Below the pieces are notes generated by a model, which saw only the letters and a program-made list of their open reading frames with translations, had not been told where the DNA came from and did no database searches. From the NCBI RefSeq assembly GCF_004078635.1, contig NZ_RZNB01000002.1, forward strand, positions 62,001-126,000: DNA of 64,000 bases. The letters run 5' to 3'. The position numbers were made by a program, and so were the translations under genes. Below are positions 8,246-16,277 of this stretch, piece after piece. Within the stretch, counting starts at the first letter, position 1; each line of letters starts with the position of its first letter. Source of the DNA: Labedella phragmitis (GTDB lineage: Bacteria > Actinomycetota > Actinomycetes > Actinomycetales > Microbacteriaceae).

Positions 8246-8563
8246 TCAGCGCGTCGTGACGGCGACGGGCTCGCCGTCACGGTCGACGATGCGCAAGCCG
8301 CCGGTCGCATCGGCCGTCTTGTTGAGGGCGTCGACCCAGACGAGCTCGAGCGGGACGTCGCCGGGGGCGTCGAACTCGAAGCTCAGCGGCGCGTTGGGAC
8401 TGAGCCAGAGCGAGCGTTCCCGCCCGTCGACGGAGCCGTCGTCGGTCCAGGTGAGGAGGAAGGACTCGCCCCGTCGGTACCGTTGGACGATGGCGTACTG
8501 CAGGTGCGCGAGGGTCGCGTCGTCGACATACAGCACTGAATCGTTGTAGATGACCGAACCCAT
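8246..8563 (-). CDS. small DUF7882-type protein
   Basis: 105 residues from MGSVIYNDS to a C-terminal PVAVTTR. The pattern LAHLQYAIVQRYRRGESFLL, WTDDGSVDGRERSLWLSPN and LELVWVDALNKTAD matches a short family common in Microbacteriaceae that is often mislabelled an ATP-dependent DNA ligase; no ligase motif (KxDG) is present. Function is unknown. The ATG at 8563 has GGAAGGG upstream, which decides the start over the in-frame ATG at 8644. Confidence 0.8.
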   Translation of the reverse strand: MGSVIYNDSVLYVDDATLAHLQYAIVQRYRRGESFLLTWTDDGSVDGRERSLWLSPNAPLSFEFDAPGDVPLELVWVDALNKTADATGGLRIVDRDGEPVAVTTR

Positions 8564-8684
8564 GTTTCCCTTCCGCGGTTCCCGGGCGAGCCTATCCATA
8601 ATGCGCACTCCCGGTGGGAGGTCGGGGCGGGCGGCGCCGCTCACCTCGGCGCGCCGGGGGGTCCGGATCGCGGTGATGAACGCC

Positions 8685-8690
8685 TAAAAT
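8685..8690 (+). promoter_or_regulatory. -10 box TAAAAT of the AraC gene (leaderless)
   Basis: TAAAAT, then six G-rich bases, then ATG at 8697. It is one of the clearest examples of the leaderless spacing in the window. Confidence 0.6.
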
Positions 8691-8696
8691 GGGGGG

Positions 8697-9650
8697 ATGC
8701 CGGCGGTTCAGCGGAGAGATGTCGTCACGAGCGATCGCGAGGACGCGAACGAACTTTTCCGGGCGGCCTTCCCGGGCATCTCGCTCGTTGCGGCGGAGGA
8801 CGACAGACCGTTCCGCTTCCGGCATTCGGTTGCGGGAGACGGTCGGCTGATGACCTACTCGCTGGTGATCGCGGGATCGGCGACCGGGCACGGGACGATG
8901 CCGGAGGGCATCGCCGTCGGCGGCGTCCGCCGTGGCCGCTTCGACGTCGCCTACGGTCACGACGTGGTCGACACGGCCCGGCCGTACCTCCGCCCTCCCG
9001 GCGAGTCGACGATCGTGTTCGACGACGCCCACGTCGACCTCGTGACGCTCGACCTCGAGGCGTTCTCGGCCGCTGCTCGGCGCTATGTCGATGACGACCG
9101 GCTCCCGTCGCTCCTGCCGCGACCGGGCAGGACGGCGCCCCTCACTCCTGCCGCAGCGCGCAGCTGGAGGATCGCGGCCGATCGGGCGCTCGCCACCGTC
9201 ACGGACGAGGAGGCCGTCGCGTCGGCGCTCGTCCGCGAGCGGCTCTTCGACATGATGGTGCGGGTCCTGCTGACGAGTTTCGAGATCGTGCCGGGGCGGC
9301 CGTGGGATGACGGTTCGGCGGTTCCTGCGGCGTCCGGTGTTCGTCGAGCGATCGCCTATCTCGACGAGCACATCGCCGAACACGTCACGCTCCCCGACGT
9401 CGCGGAGGCCGCTCGGCTCTCCGTCCGGTCGGTGCAGCACGTGTTCCGTCGACACGTCGGTACGACGCCGCTCGGCTATCTCAGGGATCGCCGCCTCGAC
9501 GCCGTCCGGCTCGAGCTCATCGCCTCCGACCCGGCCGTCGTGACCGTCGCGGAGGTCGCCAGGAGGTGGGGCTTCGCCCACCTGTCGCGCTTTTCCCAGG
9601 CTTATCACGCACGCTTCGGCGAGTACCCGCGCATGACGATTCGCAGTTGA
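8697..9650 (+). CDS. AraC family transcriptional regulator
   Basis: 317 residues. The C-terminal about 105 residues carry the double helix-turn-helix of AraC/XylS: IAEHVTLPDVAEAARLSVRS, VQHVFRRHVGTTPLGYLRDR, and WGFAHLSRFSQAYHARFGEYP. The N-terminal 200 residues resemble the cupin-like sensing domain of the AraC-binding-domain-2 type, with no assignable ligand. The neighbouring genes do not identify a target. Confidence 0.88.
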   Translation: MPAVQRRDVVTSDREDANELFRAAFPGISLVAAEDDRPFRFRHSVAGDGRLMTYSLVIAGSATGHGTMPEGIAVGGVRRGRFDVAYGHDVVDTARPYLRPPGESTIVFDDAHVDLVTLDLEAFSAAARRYVDDDRLPSLLPRPGRTAPLTPAAARSWRIAADRALATVTDEEAVASALVRERLFDMMVRVLLTSFEIVPGRPWDDGSAVPAASGVRRAIAYLDEHIAEHVTLPDVAEAARLSVRSVQHVFRRHVGTTPLGYLRDRRLDAVRLELIASDPAVVTVAEVARRWGFAHLSRFSQAYHARFGEYPRMTIRS

Positions 9651-9673
9651 ACCCGCGTCGCGCGCAGTCACTC

Positions 9674-9697
9674 GGTGGCGGTGGCGGTGGCGGTGGC
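9674..9697. repeat. GGTGGC hexanucleotide repeat, four copies
   Basis: Four perfect GGTGGC units lie between the convergent AraC and YhgE/Pip genes. It is noncoding on both strands as annotated, and looks like a simple slippage-prone microsatellite. Confidence 0.8.
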
Positions 9698-9731
9698 GGC
9701 TCGCTCGGGCGTGCGGTCGGCACCCGCGTCG

Positions 9732-11939
9732 TCAGGCGGACGCCGCGCGCGCCGAGACTCCCGTGGGCGTATGGTCTCGGCGCGCTCGCGCGGCCGCGAC
9801 CGTCGTGACGAGCAGCGAGCCGAGCAGCCACACCGACATGACGCCGATGCCCGGCGCGATCCCGATCTCCCCTCCCGCGATGAGCGAGCGGAACGACTCG
9901 ACCGCGTAGGTCAGGGGGAACCACCCGTGCAGCGTCTGGAAGAACGTCGCCGCCGTCTGGATCGGATAGGTGCCTCCGGCAGAGGACAGCTGCAGCACGA
10001 CGAGCATGAGCCCGATGAAGCGTCCCGGCGCGCCGAGGAGCGAGACGAGGGCCTGGTTCATCGCGACGAAGGTGACGCTCGCGAGGGCGGCGATGGCGTA
10101 GAGGCCGCCGAGCGATGCCGCCTCGATCCCGAGGGCGAGGTGCACGATCGTGACCATGAGGGCGCTCTGCACGACGCCCATGACGGCACCGGGAACGAAG
10201 CTGCCGAGCGCGACGAACCACGCGGGGCGCCCGCTCGCGACGAGGGACTCGCGGAGCGGCTTCATCATGAGGTAGAACGCGAGCGCCCCCACCCAGAGCG
10301 CGAGCGACATGAAGTAGGGCGCGAGTCCCCAACCGTACGCGGGCACCTCGTTCACGCGCTCGGCGTTGAGCCGCACGGGGGCCGACGCGACCTCGCTCAC
10401 GCGCGAGGCGTCGGATTCGGAGTAGTCGGGGATGTCGTCGACGCCGCTCGAGAGCCCGTCCGAGAGGTCGGTCGATCCCGAGCGGAGGGACGCGAGGCCG
10501 TCGTCGAGCTGCCGGGCTCCGTCCGACGCCGAGGAGGCGCCGTCGGCGAGTGTCGCTCCACCGCTCGCGAGCGCGGCGGCACCGGCGGACACCTGCGCCG
10601 TTCCGTCGGCGAGTGTCGATGCGCCGGTCGCCGCGTCGGAGACGGCGGTCACGAGGGAGTCGAGGTCTCCGACGAGCGTGTCGACGCCCGCCGCGAGCTC
10701 GCCGGCGCCGGAATCGACGTCGGCGGCTCCGGACACGAGAGTGTCGGCTCCCGCCGCGAGTGCCGTGAGGCCCGGCTTCGCGGGGGTTCCGACGAGTGCC
10801 GCGGTGCCGCCGGCGAGCTGGGCGGACTTCTCGGTGAGCGTCTGCGCGCCCGAGTCGAGCGCGGACGCCGTCGCCGCGAGTCGCTGCAGAGCGACGAGGC
10901 GTTCCGCGTCGGTCAGGCCGGCGTAGTCGTCGATGAGCGCGGAGAGACCGGAGGACACCGCGGAGGTCCCGGATTCGAGTTGCTGGGTCGCGCGGGGGAG
11001 GTCCGCCGCGCCGGTCGCTATCGTCTCGGCGCTCGTGGCCGCGAGCGCAGCCTTCGAGGCGAGCTCGGATGCTCCGACGGCCACGTCGTGCGCGCCGCCC
11101 GCGACGGCGTCCGATCCGGTGTCGAGCGGCGCCGTCTTCCCGGGAAGGGCCGACGTCGCGTCCTCGAGGTCCGAGAGGCCCGAGCTCAACCGCTGCGCGC
11201 CGTCCTCCGCGGACGTGGCACCCGCAGCGAGGGTCGAGGCACCGTCGGACAGGTCGACGGCCCCGCTCGTGAGGTCCGAGAGTCCGACCACGAGGTCACC
11301 GGCACCGTTCGACGCGTCGGCGGCTCCCGCGGCGAGCTCGTCCGCTCCGTCGGAGGCGTCGGCGACCCGGTCGTGGATCTCGGAGAAGCCGAGGTAGACG
11401 TTCTCGAGGTATTCGGCGGAGACCTGGGAGGACAGGGTCTCCGTCACCGCCGTCCCGACGCTCGTCGCGACGGAACCGACGACGACGTTGGCACCGTCGT
11501 TCGTCTCGATCGAGAGTCTCGCGGCGCGGGCGTCGGCGGAGTCGTCGGCGGCGGGGGAGACCGCCGCCGACGAGAAGTCCTCGGGGACGGTCAGCACGAC
11601 GAGGACGTCGCCCGCCGCGAGGTCGGCGGTCGCCTCGTCGGCGCTCTCCTCCCTCCAGTCGAAGTTGGTCGACTCGTCGTTCGAGAGGAGCTCGTCGGCG
11701 AGGTCACGGCCCAGGTCGATGGGCTTCGCGTCGTCCGTGTTCGGTGTCGCGCCGGTGTCGAGGTCGACGATGGCCGCGGGAACGGCGTCGAGATTGTGCG
11801 TGGGGTCCTCGTTCGACCAGATGAGCGCTCCCGCGTAGATGAGGGGGATGATCGCGATCCCGAACAGCACGACGAACAGTCGGCGAGAACCGAGCAACCG
11901 TTCGCGGAGGGTGGGCTTGTGGGGTGATGCGGTGCTCAT
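9732..11939 (-). CDS. YhgE/Pip domain membrane protein (ABC-2-type permease fold)
   Basis: 735 residues. One N-terminal transmembrane helix (about residues 20-42) is followed by an extracytoplasmic stretch of about 500 residues. That stretch is dominated by degenerate helical repeats of the type SxGAxxLxxGxxxL (ADGASSASDGARQLDDGLAS and many others), likely coiled coil. Five or six C-terminal membrane helices follow. This is the architecture of YhgE/phage infection protein (Pip)-like proteins. Roles proposed in the family include type VII-like secretion, export and phage adsorption. The start overlaps the TetR stop (ATGA), so the two are an operon under the TetR operators at 12581-12616. Confidence 0.9.
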   Translation of the reverse strand: MSTASPHKPTLRERLLGSRRLFVVLFGIAIIPLIYAGALIWSNEDPTHNLDAVPAAIVDLDTGATPNTDDAKPIDLGRDLADELLSNDESTNFDWREESADEATADLAAGDVLVVLTVPEDFSSAAVSPAADDSADARAARLSIETNDGANVVVGSVATSVGTAVTETLSSQVSAEYLENVYLGFSEIHDRVADASDGADELAAGAADASNGAGDLVVGLSDLTSGAVDLSDGASTLAAGATSAEDGAQRLSSGLSDLEDATSALPGKTAPLDTGSDAVAGGAHDVAVGASELASKAALAATSAETIATGAADLPRATQQLESGTSAVSSGLSALIDDYAGLTDAERLVALQRLAATASALDSGAQTLTEKSAQLAGGTAALVGTPAKPGLTALAAGADTLVSGAADVDSGAGELAAGVDTLVGDLDSLVTAVSDAATGASTLADGTAQVSAGAAALASGGATLADGASSASDGARQLDDGLASLRSGSTDLSDGLSSGVDDIPDYSESDASRVSEVASAPVRLNAERVNEVPAYGWGLAPYFMSLALWVGALAFYLMMKPLRESLVASGRPAWFVALGSFVPGAVMGVVQSALMVTIVHLALGIEAASLGGLYAIAALASVTFVAMNQALVSLLGAPGRFIGLMLVVLQLSSAGGTYPIQTAATFFQTLHGWFPLTYAVESFRSLIAGGEIGIAPGIGVMSVWLLGSLLVTTVAAARARRDHTPTGVSARAASA

Positions 11940-12568
11940 CGAGTGGTCGTTTCCGGGATCGTGATGCGGAGGATGGAGTCGATACGGTCGGGTGACGACC
12001 CCGTCGAGGAGAGCAGGAGGACGCCGACGCGGCGGGTCATCTCGTCGACGCTCGCGCGCTCGGCCGCGTCCGTCGAGAGCCACGACGTGATCGTCCAGAA
12101 CACGCCAGCCGCGAGGAAGTCCGCGAGTTCGAGGGGCAGGAGGGACACGCCGATGACGGGAGCGAGCGGCGACACGGTGCGGAGCCGCTCGGACAGGAAG
12201 CGGATGACGCTCGCGGCGAAGTGCTGGCCGCCGGGGCCCGAGACGGCGCGGAGGTAGAAGGCGGAGTGCTCGGCGAAGTGGGCGATGAGCTCGTGCACCG
12301 TGCGCTGCGTGAAAGCCGTCCACGAGTCGCCGATGTTGTCGGGCGTCGCGATCGTCTCGAACGCTTCCCGCACGCGCGACAGCGCCGCGGCGTGCACGAG
12401 GGTCGGGAGATCACCGAAGTGCTGGTAGAACGACGGCCGACTCACGCCGGCGGACGCGACGAGATCGGTGATGCTCACGAGTTCCGGGTCGCGATCGTCG
12501 AGCGCGGCCGTCGCTGCGGCGATGAGTGCGTTCCGCGTGCGAGCGAGACGCGGGTCGGCCAACGACAT
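11936..12568 (-). CDS. TetR/AcrR family regulator of the YhgE/Pip protein
   Basis: 210 residues. The N-terminal helix-turn-helix is typical (LVSITDLVASAGVSRPSFYQ followed by HFGD), preceded by RNALIAAATAAL. The C-terminal two thirds form the ligand and dimer domain. The gene is first in an operon with YhgE/Pip (4-base overlap). AGGAGG precedes the ATG. Two tandem TTAC-N4-GTAA operators lie in its promoter, so it is probably autorepressed. Confidence 0.92.
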   Translation of the reverse strand: MSLADPRLARTRNALIAAATAALDDRDPELVSITDLVASAGVSRPSFYQHFGDLPTLVHAAALSRVREAFETIATPDNIGDSWTAFTQRTVHELIAHFAEHSAFYLRAVSGPGGQHFAASVIRFLSERLRTVSPLAPVIGVSLLPLELADFLAAGVFWTITSWLSTDAAERASVDEMTRRVGVLLLSSTGSSPDRIDSILRITIPETTTR

Positions 12569-12580
12569 GTGCGGCCTCCT

Positions 12581-12616
12581 TTCTTACGCATGTAAGAAAT
12601 CTTACGACTGTAAAAT
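12581..12616. promoter_or_regulatory. tandem TetR operators
   Basis: A perfect palindrome TTCTTAC-GCAT-GTAAGAA (12581-12598) is followed by a related one TCTTAC-GACT-GTAAAA (within 12599-12616), with centres 18 bases apart. They overlap the TetR promoter region on the minus strand (TAAGAT as a possible -10) and lie upstream of the aldo/keto reductase promoter. Two adjacent TetR dimers is the natural reading. Confidence 0.7.
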
Positions 12617-12652
12617 TGCGGAGTCAACGGCTCGGATGATCCGAGCGCACGG

Positions 12653-12658
12653 GAGAAT
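12653..12658 (+). promoter_or_regulatory. -10 box GAGAAT of the aldo/keto reductase gene (leaderless)
   Basis: GAGAAT is followed by six bases and the GTG at 12665. Confidence 0.45.
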
Positions 12659-12664
12659 GGGGGA

Positions 12665-13594
12665 GTGAAGAACATTGCACTGCCGCAAACCGATTTGACC
12701 GCCTCCGATGTGATCCTCGGACTGATGCGCATCAGCCCCCTGAGTGACGAGGAGATCCGCACCCTCGTCGGCACCGCCCGTGACGCGGGCGTCACCGTCT
12801 TCGACCACGCCGACATCTACGGCGACGAGCGACACGGCGCGGAGAAGCGCTTCGGTGACGCCGTCAGCTTCAGCCCCTCCGAGCGCGAATCCGTCATCGT
12901 TCAGAGCAAGGTCGGCATCCGCGACGGCTCGTTCGACTTCTCGCGGGAGCACATCCTGCGCACGGTCGACGAATCGCTCGCGGCCCTCCGACTCGACTAC
13001 CTCGACATCCTGCTGCTGCACCGTCCCGACACCCTCGTCGAGCCCGAAGAGGTGGCCGCGGCGTTCGACGAGCTCGCCGATGCCGGCAAGGTCCGCAACT
13101 TCGGCGTCTCGAATCACACCCCCGGCCAGCTCGACCTTCTCCGTCGCTTCGTGACGAAGCCGCTCGTCGTGAACCAGGTGCAGCTCAGCATCACGCACGC
13201 GCCGATCATCGCCTCGGGCATCGCCACGAACATGGTCGGTCTCGACCAGTCGATCGACCGCGACAATGGCATCCTCGATTACGCGCGACTGCACGACATC
13301 ACGCTGCAGGCGTGGTCGCCCTTCCAGAAGGGCTTCTTCGACGGCGTCTTCCTGGGTGACCGCGAGAACTTCGCGGAGCTCAACGACGTGCTCGACGAGC
13401 TCGCCGCCCGGTACGATGTCACGCCGACGGGCATCGCGACGGCCTGGATCACCCGGCACCCCGCGAAGATGCAGGTCGTGCTCGGCACGACGAAGCCCGA
13501 ACGCGTCCGGGAGGCGGCGGCGGGATCCGACATCACCCTCACGCGCGAGGAGTGGTACCGCCTCTTCACCGCGGCCGGCCACATCCTGCCCTGA
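12665..13594 (+). CDS. aldo/keto reductase
   Basis: 309 residues with an (alpha/beta)8 barrel. The catalytic tetrad is visible: Asp in FDHADIYG with the Tyr four residues on, Lys in VQSKVGI, and His in LLLHRPD. The NADPH-binding end VVLGTTKPERVREAA is near the C-terminus. The sequence resembles the YdhF-type oxidoreductases. The physiological carbonyl substrate is unknown. It is divergent from TetR-YhgE and may share control by the tandem operators, though these lie farther from its own promoter. Confidence 0.9.
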   Translation: MKNIALPQTDLTASDVILGLMRISPLSDEEIRTLVGTARDAGVTVFDHADIYGDERHGAEKRFGDAVSFSPSERESVIVQSKVGIRDGSFDFSREHILRTVDESLAALRLDYLDILLLHRPDTLVEPEEVAAAFDELADAGKVRNFGVSNHTPGQLDLLRRFVTKPLVVNQVQLSITHAPIIASGIATNMVGLDQSIDRDNGILDYARLHDITLQAWSPFQKGFFDGVFLGDRENFAELNDVLDELAARYDVTPTGIATAWITRHPAKMQVVLGTTKPERVREAAAGSDITLTREEWYRLFTAAGHILP

Positions 13595-13610
13595 CCCCGG
13601 AACATTGATT

Positions 13611-13646
13611 CGGCGATGGTGCGCGTAACGACGCGCACCATCGCCG
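13611..13646. terminator. bidirectional terminator, 16-bp perfect stem
   Basis: A 16-bp perfect inverted repeat (13611-13626 with 13631-13646) has a four-base loop AACG and lies between the convergent aldo/keto reductase and SDR genes. The flanks are AT-richer (TTGATT on one side, CATTTAT on the other), which fits termination in both directions. Confidence 0.85.
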
Positions 13647-13657
13647 CATTTATGGGG

Positions 13658-14728
13658 TCAGGCGGCGGACCAGCCGCCGTCCGACGCGAGCACGACACCG
13701 TTGACGTTGACGCCGTCGTCGCTCAGCAGGAACGTGATGGATGCGGCGAGCGCGTCGCTCTCGACCGCTGCGGGCATGACGGCCATCCCCGTGCGCACGC
13801 GTTCCGCTCCGAGCGGTGAGCCGAATGACGCCTGGATGTTCGTGATGGTGGGGCCGGGGGCGACGGCGTTGATGCGCAGGCCGCTCGGGCCGTACATGAA
13901 CGCGCTGCTCTTCGTGAGGCCCACGACGGCGTGCTTCGACGCGGTATAGGCGGCTCCGGCGGCCGAGCCGCGGAGCGCGGCCTCGGAGGCGACGTTGACG
14001 ATCGCGCCCGCCGACCGCTCGAGCATGCCGGGGATGACGGCGCGCATGAGCTTCATCGTGCCGTCCACGTTGATGCGGAAGACGCGCGACCAGACGGCGT
14101 CGCTCACCTCGCCGACGGGGGTCATGTCGTCCATGATCCCCGCAACGTTCGCGAGGGCGTCGACACGGTCGCCCGCCGCCTCGAGGATCGATGCGATCGA
14201 CGCGTCGTCGGTGATGTCGCCGACGACCGTCACGACCTCGGCGGAGGCGTGTGCCGAGGCGAACTCGTCGAGTCGCTCCTGCGAGATGTCGACGGCGACG
14301 ACGCGACCGCCTTCTCGGGCGACGCGCGAGGCCGTCGCGCGACCGATGCCGGAACCCGCTCCGGTCACGATGACGGTCTTGCCGACGAAGCGGCCGGCGT
14401 CGATCCGCTCGGTCCACTGGGGGAGCTCGGCGGCAGCCGAGGCAGTCGAGGAGGTCTCGGACGCCGCGGCGGCGCCCTCCGGAGCCGCTCCGGTCGGCAC
14501 TTCTCCGGCCTCGACGCGACGCACGAGCTCGTCCACGAGCTCCGCGGGGAACTGGCCGTTGCTGACGGCGACGAGCCGGGACAGTGCGAGATTGCGGACC
14601 GGCCGCAGCGCGTCGGCGGTCTGGCCGGAGTGCGCGAGCAGATCGCGCAGGATCGGTCCGCCGACGGGGTGGTCGAGCCATGTCCCGACGGGCGACGATG
14701 CGGACAGGGGAGACGGTGACGCGGCCAT
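13658..14728 (-). CDS. short-chain dehydrogenase/reductase with N-terminal extension
   Basis: 356 residues. The C-terminal 240 residues are a classical SDR: cofactor loop TGAGSGIGRA, then DITDD, NVAGIMDD, the catalytic Ser region VNVASEAALRG and YTASK. The first about 115 residues are not part of the SDR fold. They contain GGPILRDLLAHSGQTADALRPV and QFPAELVDELVRRVEAGEVP (each given in part) and then a low-complexity linker rich in Ala, Ser and Glu. The extension may be a carrier- or partner-binding helical module. The gene is divergent from a TetR gene whose palindrome lies between them, so it is the likely target. Confidence 0.88.
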   Translation of the reverse strand: MAASPSPLSASSPVGTWLDHPVGGPILRDLLAHSGQTADALRPVRNLALSRLVAVSNGQFPAELVDELVRRVEAGEVPTGAAPEGAAAASETSSTASAAAELPQWTERIDAGRFVGKTVIVTGAGSGIGRATASRVAREGGRVVAVDISQERLDEFASAHASAEVVTVVGDITDDASIASILEAAGDRVDALANVAGIMDDMTPVGEVSDAVWSRVFRINVDGTMKLMRAVIPGMLERSAGAIVNVASEAALRGSAAGAAYTASKHAVVGLTKSSAFMYGPSGLRINAVAPGPTITNIQASFGSPLGAERVRTGMAVMPAAVESDALAASITFLLSDDGVNVNGVVLASDGGWSAA

Positions 14729-14772
14729 GTTGTGGTCCTGCTTTCTTCTCGGGTGCGGCGGCCCGGCACACA

Positions 14773-14792
14773 ACCGGACAACACTGTCCGGT
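14773..14792. promoter_or_regulatory. TetR operator between SDR and TetR genes
   Basis: A perfect palindrome ACCGGACA-ACAC-TGTCCGGT lies immediately upstream of the TAGGCT -10 box of the TetR gene (14794-14799) and about 45 bases before the divergent SDR start. The position fits repression of both promoters by the TetR protein. Confidence 0.75.
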
Positions 14793-14793
14793 A

Positions 14794-14799
14794 TAGGCT
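14794..14799 (+). promoter_or_regulatory. -10 box TAGGCT of the TetR gene (leaderless)
   Basis: TAGGCT is followed by six bases and GTG at 14806. The operator palindrome ends two bases upstream of the box. Confidence 0.5.
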
Positions 14800-14805
14800 A
14801 CACCC

Positions 14806-15363
14806 GTGCCATCGGAACGCAAGGCGAACAGGGGGCCGAGCGCGGGCCCCGAGAACCGTCGGGCGCTCATCGCCGCAGCCCGGACCGTCTTCGCCGAGGA
14901 CGGGCTGTCGGCCCCGCTCAGCGCGGTCGCCCGTCGCGCGGGTGTCGGGCAAGGAAGCCTCTACCGGCATTTCCCCGATCGGGTCGCGCTCGCGGTCGCC
15001 GTCTTCGACGAGAACATCGTCGAGCTCGAAGCTGTCGCCGAGGCGGAGGGCTCGACCCTCGACGACCTCCTGACCCTCGTCGTCGAGCAGGCCATCGTCT
15101 CGACGGCCTTCGTCGACCTCCTCGTCGCCGAGCGGGGCGATCCCCGGGTCGAGCACATCGGCGCACGCTTCCGCGAGGTCGCCGAGACGGTCACGGACAA
15201 CGAGCGGCGAGCCGGACGTATCTCGTCGACCGTCGCGACGGACGACGTCATCCTCGCCGTCGAGATGCTCGCCGGACTGCTCGCGCGGACGCCCGCCGCC
15301 GAGCGTCCCGCCGCGGCCGCCCGCGCCCGCGCGCTGCTCCGCTCCGCCTTCGCCTCCCGCTGA
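14806..15363 (+). CDS. TetR family regulator divergent from the SDR
   Basis: 185 residues. The helix-turn-helix is PLSAVARRAGVGQGSLYRHF, preceded by NRRALIAAARTVFAEDGLSA, as in the SCO-type TetR regulators with a short sensing domain. The C-terminus is Ala/Arg-rich. The start is GTG with a leaderless promoter. The stop TGA is the first three bases of a 15-bp tandem repeat. Confidence 0.9.
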   Translation: MPSERKANRGPSAGPENRRALIAAARTVFAEDGLSAPLSAVARRAGVGQGSLYRHFPDRVALAVAVFDENIVELEAVAEAEGSTLDDLLTLVVEQAIVSTAFVDLLVAERGDPRVEHIGARFREVAETVTDNERRAGRISSTVATDDVILAVEMLAGLLARTPAAERPAAAARARALLRSAFASR

Positions 15364-15404
15364 CAGCGCTGCCGCTGACAGCGCTGCCGCTGACGCGCTG
15401 CCGC
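15361..15404. repeat. 15-bp tandem repeat starting at the TetR stop codon
   Basis: TGACAGCGCTGCCGC occurs at 15361-15375 and 15376-15390, with a third copy lacking one base at 15391-15404. Every unit begins with TGA, so the stop codon is part of the repeat. Confidence 0.9.
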
Positions 15405-15414
15405 GCGGCGTCAG
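15390..15414. terminator. possible hairpin between TetR and ABC permease genes
   Basis: CTGACGC (15390-15396) pairs with GCGTCAG (15408-15414) around a GC-rich loop, between two convergent stop codons. It partly uses the last tandem-repeat unit. Confidence 0.4.
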
Positions 15415-16277
15415 GACAGGATGTCGCGCGTGACGAATCGTCCCATCGCGAGCGAGCCGAAGACGACGACGTAGCCGAACTGCAGGAGCGCGTTCTCGCC
15501 GAAGCTCGTCCACGAGATGGGGTCGCGCAGCAGATCGCCGAAGCCGAACCAGTGCGTCGTGAAGAGGTAGGGGTGGATGGCGGAGAGCTGCGACAGCGAG
15601 CCGAGGATCTGCGAGGTGATCGACAGCACGACCGTGGCCGCCATCGCCCCGACGGGCACGTCCGTCAGCGTCGAGATGAAGAGCCCGATCGCCGAGAGTC
15701 CGAGGAGCGAGACGGCGACGTAGACGGCGATGAGCAGTGCTCGCGCGATCGCGTCGATCACGGGGACCTGGGTCCCCGAGAGCAGCGTGACGGGCCCGAC
15801 CGGGAAGAGCGCGAGGCCGATCAGGATGCCGACCACCATGACGGTCAGAGCCGCGGTGAGGCAGAACAGGGCCGCGGCGGCGAACTTCACGAGGAGCAGC
15901 CGGATGCGGCCGACGGGGGTGATGAGCAGATATCGCAGCGTGCCGAGCGACGCCTCGCCCGCCGTCGAGTCGCCCGCGACGACACCGATCGTGAGCGGGA
16001 GGAAGAGCGGAACCGCGACGGTGATCGCGGCGAACCCGGTGAAGAGCCCGTTGCCGGCGATCTCGCCGACGAACGACGGACCTCCTCCCTCGCCCGACAA
16101 GCGCACGGCGACCGCGAGGAGGACGGGGATCGCGGCGAGCGCGCTGAGCAGGGCCCACGTACGGCGGCGCCGGAACAACAAGGCGAACTCCGACAGGAGC
16201 AGGGCGCCGATCCCGCGGGGCCGCGCGGTGCTCGACGCACGGCCGTGGTCCGCGGCGGGGACTTCAGCGTTCGACAT
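15411..16277 (-). CDS. ABC-2 type transporter permease
   Basis: 288 residues with six membrane helices. A basic N-terminal cytoplasmic stretch (LLFRRRRTWALLSAL) leads into the first helix, and GDSTAGEASLGTLRYLL is the family's cytoplasmic loop. GGGAGGG precedes the ATG at 16277, which lies 14 bases inside the upstream ATPase gene. It forms an exporter with that ATPase; the substrate is unknown. Confidence 0.9.
   Translation of the reverse strand: MSNAEVPAADHGRASSTARPRGIGALLLSEFALLFRRRRTWALLSALAAIPVLLAVAVRLSGEGGGPSFVGEIAGNGLFTGFAAITVAVPLFLPLTIGVVAGDSTAGEASLGTLRYLLITPVGRIRLLLVKFAAAALFCLTAALTVMVVGILIGLALFPVGPVTLLSGTQVPVIDAIARALLIAVYVAVSLLGLSAIGLFISTLTDVPVGAMAATVVLSITSQILGSLSQLSAIHPYLFTTHWFGFGDLLRDPISWTSFGENALLQFGYVVVFGSLAMGRFVTRDILS

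Noticed and set aside
8246-8563. Annotation as ATP-dependent DNA ligase
   Set aside because: The family is often labelled so, but at 105 residues it has no KxDG or other nucleotidyltransferase motif.
9674-9697. GGTGGC repeats as a CRISPR-like or regulatory array
   Set aside because: Units are six bases with no spacers; this is a simple microsatellite.
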